Of a stretch of 64,000 nucleotides of DNA, positions 1 through 11,100 are shown in pieces; positions within the stretch are counted from its first letter, which is position 1, and each line of letters begins with the position of its first letter. Under the pieces are notes generated by a model. The model did not search any database, was not told the DNA's origin, and saw only the letters and a program-made list of their open reading frames with translations. Source of the DNA: Angiostrongylus vasorum (lineage: Eukaryota; Nematoda; Chromadorea; Rhabditida; Metastrongylidae); NCBI GenBank assembly GCA_018806985.1, contig JADANN010000398.1, positions 267,501-331,500 on the forward strand. Direction: 5' to 3'. The translations under genes and the position numbers were made by a program.

Positions 1-325
1 GGCCAAGCTCGCGCTGCAAGAACGCCTTCGCCGCTGACTTCTCTGCTGTCGCATGCTAAAATGAACAGTCCTTCTCCGATGTCGCAGACTACAATGAATG
101 GGCGGTGTCTTCTCGTCTCGGCTAGTTCGATGACGTCGTACTTTAACCTTATTACCTGCGTGATTAAGTCCTCTGTCGGAGATTCAAATGGAAATATTCG
201 TGCATTGTAGGTACACATCGTCGGCTTTGTCCTTGGCGATTTAGGCAGCCTGGAACGGCCCTGAGGTGTTAGCAGTCTCTCTGTACTCGTCCCAATGCCG
301 CCATACCGTGAGCTCTGGGGGTCAG
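1..325 (-). mobile_element. RTE-type non-LTR retrotransposon fragment, endonuclease domain
   Basis: Read on the minus strand, about 225 to 1 is one open frame that looks like the start of an RTE apurinic-like endonuclease. It has the Thr-Tyr-Asn-Ala-Arg block near the N-terminus and, about 30 residues on, the acidic Glu-Thr-Arg-Arg block that carries the catalytic Glu in this family. The frame is open to the window edge, so the element is cut by the window rather than known to be truncated. It is the only RTE N-terminal part here; the other RTE copies are 3' fragments. Family assignment is from motif recognition, not from a search. Confidence 0.7.
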
Positions 326-1160
326 TGGAGTGAGGCCTACTTATTTTATTGTGCTTAGTGTTTGATACATAAGTATAGGTTTCTAAGCTCTCAATATGAG
401 GCTGAATATACAAATGAGGAGCTTACCACCCTTCTCCTAGAGTAGATGTGTAGCTTATTTGTTGGAGACCACTCTTCACCGCCTACCATATTCTTCCCTG
501 TCATTTGCAGGCTTTTGGTCGAATTGATTCGTAGCATACAATTCACATAAACTAGAACGCATCTACAGATTCATGCATGAATACGTCTTTATAAACACAG
601 GAAGTATGTGCCAAATCGGCGCAATAGGGAGTCCCTTTTCCTTGATCAACCTGCGTCTCAAGGAAGCAAAAGTCGCTTCTGGTCTGCGATTAACCTCTAT
701 CCGCCACCTAGGGACGCGCCACGTTGGCTCGCGACTAAACGGCGTGATATTTCTTTATGAAGAAAATCTGAGGTTCGCAATAGGGGTGTATGAGGAACCG
801 AAAAGAAAAAACGATTAAAAAACAAAGAAATGATCGGATAACTCTATTGTGGCGTGATCCTAAGACACCTTTGATAAGTCCTTAATCCACTGAAATCTTC
901 TGTTTGCTCTGTTATTGTACTCCTTCTACGGTTTTCATACCATATGCAGCCAATCGATAGCGAATAGATAGTAACTAAAAATTACTGATCGGACAATAGT
1001 AACCTTGGGCGGAGCAATGCTACCGTAGCATTTTCGGTGAAGATGGACCCTGCTCCAGGCCAACTAAACCTGTCCCTGTATGTAGGATATTGATCTCACA
1101 CTTGTCTAGGAAAAGCCTTCTCCATTCTACAGCGTCCAGGGCGAAGACCTGAGAATGCTG
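326..1160. other. Non-coding stretch with a possible repeat (family D) at about 545-820
   Basis: No convincing exon is seen. The open frame at 573-818 (81 codons) begins with a His-Glu-Tyr-Val...Asn-Thr-Gly block. That block recurs on the minus strand near 53,236, and the 53 kb stretch in turn resembles 25,010-25,160, so this looks like a diverged repeat rather than a gene. The remainder is AT-rich sequence with no recognisable feature. Confidence 0.3.
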
Positions 1161-1164
1161 TTCA

Positions 1165-1260
1165 CTGCAGCATTTATTAGCACACAATAGCTAATGTTTC
1201 TGCGGTTTGGCCTTCTTCAAAGCCTGGAAAGGTCAAATTAACCCGAATCTACTCAGCCGA
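1165..1260 (-). mobile_element. Penelope-like element terminal fragment
   Basis: The minus strand has the block Pu-CTTTGAAGA, a short stem, GAAAC and then TTAGC. The same arrangement appears near 12,456 next to Penelope GIY-YIG coding remnants. Only the terminal-repeat part is present. Confidence 0.4.
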
Positions 1261-1599
1261 ACACCTTCATTATCTCAGCGGGTCGAACTAAGCACATGAA
1301 TTTTTCACTCGTATGGCAAACAACTTCTTTCAAATACTCATCATTTTGTTTTTTGTGAGCTCTCCAGTTATCTGGTAGCGACCAGCAGGACGGAGTCCTA
1401 CATGGGCAAGGAATGTTCCTGACTCAGCTCAGAAAAGGAGATTTATCTACTAAGTTTTATCTGCTGAGGTTATGAAAGTGTTCGACTGAGTAGATTGCAT
1501 CTCACTTTGATTCTTCCAGGCTCTGAGGAACGTGAAACCTCCAAAGCGTCAGTATTGTGAATGATTAAATGCTGTAATAACAATCTCGTGTTTATATGT

Positions 1600-1735
1600 T
1601 CTTACGAACTGCCCTTGTTGAGCTGACGCGAGGTTGGTATAAGTTGTTGTCGTTGTTCTTGTTCTTGTTGGTCGACGGCCGACATCTCGGTCATTTGGCC
1701 TCCCTTAGAGCCGTGCTGAGTGGGGTTCGTGCTTG
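1600..1735 (-). mobile_element. Penelope-like element terminal fragment
   Basis: A GTT-rich run (GTTGTCGTTGTTCTTG...) is followed by GGCCGACATCTCGGTCA. It lines up with the ends of the Penelope-like element at 41,890-44,190 and with the fragment at 54,500. The overlapping 105-codon plus-strand frame is therefore not a gene. Confidence 0.5.
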
Positions 1736-2153
1736 CTCATCAGGAAAACAGTGGATTAGAAAAAAAGTACAATTGGGTTATCATAACCTTAGCAGCATTG
1801 GTGCACGTGGAAGTATAAATGACGAAATGCTATTTTGTTTGGCGATAGGAAATGTTCTTTTCATTTATCCCTTGACTGTTCCGTTTTCCAGAAAATTGGG
1901 GTTATCAGAATGAGGTGAATCTACAAACCACTCAGTGTTAAGTGGTTTGTGTGTTCCCCTAGGACTCTAGTTTCCCGTCTTTCCACTGCCTGTGCCCAAC
2001 ATCGCAAGTTGAAAAACGAGCTTTGTAAATTTACACCATATCCGCATTTGTTTCTGATCAAGGTCGCTCCACACAAAAAACGATCGCTTTCTACTGGATT
2101 CACGGTTGAATAAATTAGGTTTTCGATTGAATTCGAAAATTCCACGTTTTCAG

Positions 2154-5100
2154 GCTACGAAACGAACTAACCTTAAAATATCTCACTTATTTCGGAGAAT
2201 AATCGACCTTCGCTATTTGTGGTCCGATGCTGTTGCAGAACACGTAGACGTTCAGGTTGAGCCGTTATCGCTTTCTTCGCCCCGTAAAAATGTCGTCTGC
2301 CTCGCTTATGCTTTGCTTTACGAGGACAGGAACACCTTCAATGCGTTGCTCAAGTACTACAGGTATATTTTCCCAGTAATTAAAGTGCTTGGCAACGCAT
2401 AACAGTACATTTGTCGACGTTCTGAGGAGAGGACAAGCACAATTCTCAAATTTATTCCGTTGTTCAACTTTTACATAGTATGTGTTGAATGCACCCGGTT
2501 ACCCAGTCATGTGTGAATACATTAATTAAAACGATTGAGTTTGTGTAGAGCAATAGTTAGAGGCACCACGCAGTGAATGCAAGGCCGTTGGTTCAATCAG
2601 TGTCTAGGACACAGCATGTCGTCCGTCCCTCCATTGTCGACAATTTGGCACCACAATTGTCTATAGGAATAAACACACAGTTTATACGTCGCTAGCCTTC
2701 GCTTGCCCTTGTATAGGTCAAGTGTTGATTCAATCACCTCCATGGTGTCACGATTTGACTCAAATGCATGGTGCATCCCTATGGAATTGTTCAACGCCCA
2801 GTGCTTTTAAGCCCTTGTATATTTGTTTTGATACTCCAGAATAAGTCAGAAGCGCGTAAGCAAGCTTAAGAATTAACTAATTTTTTATGTTATTTTACTT
2901 CACTAGGAGATGATTGAATACAGAGATGGGACGAGGATCGAACAAACGACCATGTGCATCGTAGGCTACCTCTAAGCACTGCGCTACACGAGCTAAAGCA
3001 CACAAGAAATACATTCCCACTAATTCAGAATTCGAAGCGATCTTCAGTATAAATTTTATTCTCAGATCTATTGGATCTTCTATTTAAGAAGAAGATATGA
3101 CATTATGGTGGTCTACGTCGGCAGCATGACGGATGAAGTGTTCGAAGAAACTGCTCCGTATAAAGACATATTGGAGATCGTGCCATGGCCACTGCTTACC
3201 GACAAGTCTGTCGTTTTTTTCTTCCAGATATTTTTCCAAATTGTTGATATCTCAAACACACACACACCCACGTGCACACACACGCACGCACGCACTCACC
3301 CACGCACACACCCACGCGCACACGCACACACAGAGAATTGAGGTAGTCGAAATGAATATTCATCACTTGGATTTCAGCAGCGTTTTAATGAAAAGAGGTA
3401 GTTTTACGTATAGAATAACTAGGAATGCATCGAAAGTGGTTCAGCAAAAGAAGTATCTGTTTCACAAACAACCACTATCCATCTATCCCAACAAGCTGAA
3501 TCATTTCTTCGTGGTCAATGTGATTTGGTAGGAGACTGGTTGTTCCGTGGCGAATAATGTACCGTCCTATCAGTTAGCTGTCTATCGGAAGTCATCTCAT
3601 GGAGAACGAAAGCACATCTACTGTCATAATGACTTTCGAAGTGGGAAATAAATGTCTAGCGATAAAATCTTCCTACTACTTTTTAAGAAATTACCTACCA
3701 TTCACATGAACGCGAGAGGCGCAGTGGTCGGAGGCGACCTGCAATACACATTTACACATGGGATCGATCCCAGCACCCCAAGCTCACCAAATCTTCTATC
3801 CATCCGAGTTCGACAAATTGGTACCAGTCTTGTCTGGGAGGATATCAGCACTGGCTCGGTACTCAGTAGGCCAGAGCGAGTCATTGTAAAGGCCAGATAT
3901 GGATCTAATCACCTCCAAAGGATGCTTAATGGAGTCGAATGCATGAAGCATCCCTCAGGGGATTGATCAATGCCAAGAGCTTTATTTATTCTTTTACCTA
4001 CCATTCCTTCTAAAAGCCGATTTCCGTTTAAGCTAGGCATAAATAACCAGTACTTCCTCGGCTCATTAAGATAACACGAAGTTGGTAACAATTTTTATTC
4101 AGCCAACGTTTCGTTTGCTGTCTTCGTCTTCAAGATTGATTCGAGTAGATTTTTAACAGCGGTTCGTTTTCGTAAACTTCTATACTAACCTCGTGCTAAC
4201 TTAGTAATCCAGGAAGATACTTCCCATTCTCTTCAGTCCCGTATTCACAACTTCAATATGACTTCTGAATTCATCTTTTGAATAATTTCCATCTCAAATA
4301 AGTCCGAACATGCAATGTGTTCCCCTTGTAGATCGTCGCTGGCATCGGATCGTCTGCTGCTGCGAGCACAGTCGCATCTCGCGTCGCAGATCGCCGCGTT
4401 CGCCGATTGCTGGCTGCGATTCGCACCGACGTCGCGGCGAGTCACCATGAGCGACATCGCGGCGATTCGCTTCGAACACGCATCATTCATGGAAACAGCC
4501 GGGTTAGACGATCATGATTATCGCTCCTAAAAAGTCCACGACATTCAGGACTTTGGAAAACAAAAGAAATCAGAAAACTACAGGAAACATGCGCCTTTTC
4601 AGGAAAGCTGATAGCTTCGCTTCTTTTTGACACAATCGCGACAATGTCGCTTCTTTTCTCAAGAAATGATAATTTTTCAATATGTAGAGGACTTGAAGCA
4701 TTGCAAACTTGATGAACTTGTACAACAGGTGTTAACTTAACGTTCTAATAGTATACGAGGTCTTTCTAAAATACCATCTAATACAACCACAACGATGCTG
4801 AAATATTTTCAAAACTCCGGACGGCAGGTGTCTGCGGTGGGGGAACGAACGCGATATTACCCGTTCCGGAGGTTAACGCGTTCATCACCACACCATGTGG
4901 GTCCTTCGTTTCGCCTGCCTCTCAGCTGGTTCTATCGATTAGTCATCAGCAATGAGCCATTAACGAGATTGATCTGGGGAACCACCCACATCAGTATTGA
5001 ACCCAGTTAAGAAAGCCTTATGCTTAGATGGCCCTAGCACTTCCTCAGTTCGATTACTTGTCACGCATCTGTCGTCCCTTCAGAAGTTTAGGTTTTTGCT

Positions 5101-8100
5101 GTTTAATTCCCTTTGCGACTTGAGGATTTCCCGTCTTCTCTACTTATCGAAGTGCTAGTCGAACGCAGAAATCTCATACAGCACCATTTGGGCGTTCTCA
5201 AATCTACGTCACAATGCTTATCACTATGGATGGGAAGGAACTTAGCTGCCTCGTAAACGAATACTACTCTTCTAGGACGAAGGCGACTTCTTAGATTATA
5301 CAACTGAGAGTTTGAGGGTATGGGCCGTGTTTATAAGAAAACCACGAGTATTTATTGGTGGTTACCTACATTATCTGTCCTCCGTTGCTTTTACTTTTCA
5401 GAAGTAGGCGAGTGGGTTTCGTTGGTTTATGGGGACAAACATATTCTTATTCGTGAACCTAAATTCTTCCCATTAGGCCGGTGATGTTCCTGCTTGTGCG
5501 TTTTCCACCGCGGTTCGGAGTTTTGCAAGTATCTCAGCATCGCTGTGATCGTAGTTCGCATAATACCGCGCCGTGAAAATTATAGTAGACAGGAAATAAA
5601 AAGTAAACATTTTGATACCGTCTAATTTCAGAACAGTTTAAAATTCCAATTTTTGAGTATCGTGTGCTACCAATTTCGTATGGCCGGTAGATACTTTGTT
5701 TAACATCTCACCGTATTCGATTTCACTCAGTGTGGCACTACCTTAGTTCTGCATTACCGCTTTTGAAATTTCCTCAGAAGAACTTCTCTGTCTTTTCCAT
5801 ATCACTCTACTCTTCTCCGTCCACTCCTTGGTGGAACGGTTTCTTGTGATGAGGAAATGAAAACCTATACCCGCCAGGTCAACAATGCTCGATGCCATGG
5901 TTCATTAAGGCGCACGTAGCGCAGTGGTTAGAGGAGCCCTGAAATACACATGGGTTCGATCCTGCACGCCAGGGTCACCAAGCCCTTAATCCTTCCGAGA
6001 TCGGTAGAATGGTACCAGACCTGTCTGGAAGGACAGCAGCACTGGAGCCTCGATACATTGGTAAGCCACGGCGAGTCATTGTAAAGGTGAGATATGCATT
6101 CAATCACCTCTGACGATGCGTTATGAAGCCGAGTGCGTGGCGCATCTCTCAGGGATTCATCAACGCCAAGACCTTTAATCCTTCATCCTTTTATAGAACG
6201 CCTACCATTTTTATTCTACGTCGTACTTGCATTCAATCCTTTCCCTTCTGCTGCTCTTGTGCTATTCGATTTCTTCATTATGGCTGAATCACTAGCATGA
6301 TCACTACCAAGGCGTCGATCCCTCTTCTCATTATGGCTGAATCACTAGCATGATCACTACCAAGGCGTCGATCCCTCTTCGTTGGCCATCCAAAGCAGAA
6401 TTATAGTTTCAGGGAGGAATAAGCAGGCCACTCCTAATAATACATGGTCCCATTTTTCTTGAAGGTGACGAAACTTCGCCGGTGAATGTGCCTTCTTTCG
6501 GTTTGATTTATTTGTAGGAGTAACTCGCCTATGATTTCGTTGACAAACATTTCGCCGTAACTTTCTGACAAACATACTGATAACGAAGCCACGTTGCGAC
6601 ACAATGCCTAGAAACAAACTCGTTACAAGTGCAACCGGCCCCACACGTTGCGAGCGAAATAACCATCGATCACCTGGAGAATTCTACGGAGTCCCTTTGC
6701 AAATCGTCTACGTGTGACACACAATCCGTTCAAAATAGGATTATTAATGAACTGGGAAAATCAAAAGATTCGGACACCAAGATCAATAACCGAGCGGTGA
6801 CCGATGACTGTTGGTTGTTCGACTCAGGACAATAACAGATTGTATGCAGAGAGAGGCCATTCAGCACAGATGCGTTGAACTTTTGGAACAAATAAGACTA
6901 GTTCCTCATTTTTTATCGCGAAACTGAAAATCGCTGTAAACTCCGAGCGGAAGCAGAAACGATATATGTCTCTGCAATGTTTTGTTCCCGGTTGTTTTTT
7001 TTGTCCCTGAGAACTTCGAATCTGCCAATTTATAGTAGTTTCTCAGTGCTACAGTTCAGATTAACGAGGTGGGTAAAGAGGAAATAAACCTCTGATATAA
7101 GCTGTCCGTGAGGAACCTAACCTCATTTCTCTTCTCGGTTTTTTAGAGGAGCATTTTCCTTCCATATTTCTGTTCGGCTACAGTCGACTTCTAACCACAT
7201 GTGTAACCACCCTTAATTTCTGGCCACGAACGGTGTGCATTGAAAAATTCTGATAGGTTTTTCTGTAAATTATTCGGTGTAGGGAAATATCTTTTCAAGG
7301 ACCTCCTCTGGTGAAGCGTCTGTGTTGAATAAGTTACGGATTGAATGCAAAAAAAGTTGCAAATAAACATTTTGGGAATAATAGCATGGGAACGATATGC
7401 ATTGAACTAAATGCACGCGGCCCTTCTTGTGTTGAAAATGCGGTCGTCTAGTGTTTAGTTCTTGTAGAATTGTTTCCTTATTCAGAGAATCGATCTTCAA
7501 ACATGTTTATCCATCGTGGGCCGTTAACGAATTACTCATCCATCGTATCGTGGAGAACGAATGTGAGATCCCATACTTTTCCTATCTACAAATCTTCGTT
7601 TAATTCATACGCCAAAAAATGCTACTGTAGAAAGATTCCTCTACTAATAGTAATCACTACTGAACTTTCGAATACAGTGAAACGCTGATCGAAAGTAGGA
7701 AAAACAGAAGATTCTATGAAAAAAGTCCCCGTCTTACAACTAGGTCATCACTCATTTATTCCTGATGTTTTGTTGCTCTCGAAAAGAGCAGTAGACTGGA
7801 TAATTCATTATTCAGGACTGTTTTTAAATAACTTTGAAGCTAGAGATCTATTGACACATCGACTTTGGCAAAGTTTAAATGGACCTTCAAATACTAAAAG
7901 AGTTAATTTTATGCTAGTTGTTTCTGAAAAACGCGTTGAACACTGATTAGAGGTCCTGTAATACACACATGGAATCGATCCCATCCTCCGAGCTAACCAG
8001 GCCTCTCTCCCATCCCTCGGAGACCAGTGAATTCCTACCAGACTTTTATGGAAGAAAAAAACATGCCTTAATACATCGGTAGACCCGCATAACTCACTGT

Positions 8101-11100
8101 ATAGCCATGAAATTGGTCCCCATAAGGGGTTAATGAACGACGAGCGCTTTAATCCTTATCTTTCCACTCATTTTTGAGTACAATGAATGAAAATCATCAA
8201 AAAAGCCAGTTTCCCTCTATATAACTGCGTCTTTAGTTGGGTAACTTCTAGAGTAAATAATACACAGCATCTATCCGAGAAGTTATCTCCGAATGGGTGG
8301 GTGAATGGGAAGAAATTAACTAGACATTCTACCAAAAACACACAACCTATCCATCCGCACTTTACATCGCACAATTAGATGTTGGTTTTATTCATATAAA
8401 TACATAGCTAAGGATAAGGGAAAGGTCCGTTTGGGCAGGGGCATAAATACAAGTTCCCTAAGCAGGAATCTAGGTGAAAGTCTTGAGAGGAAATCGAAAG
8501 TCGCATCGCAAAACGTGTCGTGTCGGTGCGTAAACAACCGTGAATCATTCATAAAAACGAGCGATCAGAATGTGAAGAGGGAGTTGCTGGAATAATCTGT
8601 TCAGTGCTCCTGTCAATGATTCATTTTTCATAGAATCAGGATAATTCCAGCATATGTGGAAAACAACTGGAGTGCTTGAACTTCATTTCTGACCTCTAAG
8701 TGAGAAAAACTCGGTCTCTTAAAGGAATTGATTTTTTACGGACTGAAAAAAATTCTTTAACAGTGTTACAGACGACGATATCTTAATTGATGAGCATTGC
8801 TATGCTCGTGGCGAAGTGTTCGGATGGAAATCGGACTGTCATAGGACCATTCAAGACGAGAAAAAGGTTAGTTGGAAAGTTGTGTTCATGTCGATTGAGT
8901 CGAGACTTACCGTATGAGAGGCCTCACTCAACCCTGTAACACTCCCAGTAATAAAGGCCTTAAAGTAGCACGGCTAGTTATAAACACAACTTACAAGCCA
9001 ACATTTGGTGTATCCTATCACGATATTGGAATTTCGACTGTGACTTTCGCTTAACTGAGTTCAATGCCAATCTGTGCTCCACAGATCGTTTCCATTGCGC
9101 ATGATTGCTGATAGCACCGTCAGAGTAGTAAACGACTGGGTGAAAGAACGATAAAGCAAGGGTCACGGTTGGTGTGGTGGATAGCGCGTAACCTGCTATG
9201 AAGAAAAGAAATCTGACCGCCTCTATTATTCCGTTCTACTTTTTTCTTTTTTGAATTTCATTTTTATTCGATTAACGATAAGTCGTCCAGAAGAAAAAAA
9301 GACACCATATGGCTAGGAATGAAAGAGATCGTTTCATGAATATTTAAATGCTCTTCCCCTGCTTCGTCGGTTCATTAGCACTCTACGGAGACTTAAAACA
9401 CCGCAAACCCTTTGCTATCCGAGTGATCGGCACCGAACCGCTGACTATGCGCACTCAATTCCCGCCACTTCTACAAGAAAGAAAAAAATCTCTTCCGTAA
9501 TTAATAATACCTCTAGAATATCTAGACACATACTGTATAAAAAAGTACTAAGTATCGTTGTTCCACAGAACATTTATAAAGGATAAAGGACAAAGCTCTC
9601 GGTGTTGATCAATCCCTGAGGGATGCGCCATGCATTCGACTTCATTAAGTATCGTTGGAGGTGATTGAATGCATATCTGGTCTTTAGAGTGACTCGCGGT
9701 GGCCTATCGATGTATCGAGCCAGTGGCCAGTGATGCTATCCTCCCAGACAAGTCTGGTACCAATTTGCCGATCAGGAGGGATGAAGGCTTGGTGGGCCAT
9801 GGGCGCTGGGATCGATTCCACGTGTGTTGTAGGGCACCTCCGACCACTGCGCCACACGCGCCCATAGAACATTTATGCAGCCATGAAAAGCAATTTTTAT
9901 GGTCCTGCGGTTTCTCTCATGTGGTAGAATGGATGATCTAGAGTTTACAGCAACCTTAACCCGTTCTCAACAGATGTTATCGTAAACATTTTCCCTACAA
10001 AGAACATAGTATACCACCATCTTATTGCTCTTGGTTCTATAAGCATCTAATTGACGTTTTACAGTCTGCCTAGCTATCTTTTGGTAAGTTGTCTACGAAT
10101 AAACGCGAATCAAAAATGAATCGAACCGATGACGTCAGCAACCTACGTGCCGGCCATTAATTCTCCATAACATTTCGAGAACTAATAGATATAAGATGGA
10201 AGCAGGTTGGATTCTACGGGAGAGAAGCCAACTGATGACGTATCTGACGAATTCAACTAATCGTGTGTGGAATACGCTTCAGAACATCTGCTTACATCTA
10301 CTTGGTGCCTACGGAACATCAACTCCAGAATTTATTTTCATTCATGGTTCATTTTACAGGCATATGTAGCAGTTTTTTAAAGCTGTTTTGCAATAGAGAT
10401 GTGGTCACAGCTTCTTTCTCACACCGCAACAATCGAGTATTCCATACTTACGTGGTCGACAGATTGTTACCATGCTTACCTGGAAAAGGCTCTCTTCAGC
10501 CCACAAAAAACCGAGGTCTATCTGTGGTTAAGAACTCAGAACCCTCTAATAGAGCCGTATCAGTTTAGCAGGAAGAACCTCCTTCAAGCAGCATCAACGA
10601 CATTCATGGTGAAGACAAAAAATTTCAAATTACATCCGCACTGTTCGCATCCGTACACATGTATCAGAAGCCATATGAAGTAGTTGCAACCATTTTGCTG
10701 AGCTTTTTAAACTAAACTAAGCCTCAAAAGAGATACTAAACTATTTCGTATGTGTTCTAATGATCGGCCGGATCTTGTTGTATTACGAGCACATACCAGT
10801 CTATAAAAAAAAGCATTTCACTGTGGCTAATGTCTCTTTCGCCTTCTTCAGAGTTTCAATAATCGGGGTAGGAAGTCCACAGGAACTATTTCTTGCGATT
10901 TAGGTCTTCCTAGTCGCAAAGACTTAAATCCACTTGGAATGGAACACCTCACGAACATCGATCAGCCCATTGTTTATCAAACCAAACAATCGCTTAATCT
11001 ACAAAGATTACTGATGCCGCCTGCAAGAACCTAGTGATTGTTGAAATCGACCTTTCAATATTTTCAAACCATTTCCATTCAGTTCACTTTTCACTGTTAA

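Noticed and set aside
2905..3000. Possible tRNA gene on the minus strand
   Set aside because: Box A and box B are present, but the ends do not form an acceptor stem and the sequence is the head of the family A SINE.
3105..3531. Plus-strand frames of 78 and 132 codons
   Set aside because: Their length comes from the CA-rich microsatellite, which is free of stops in several phases.
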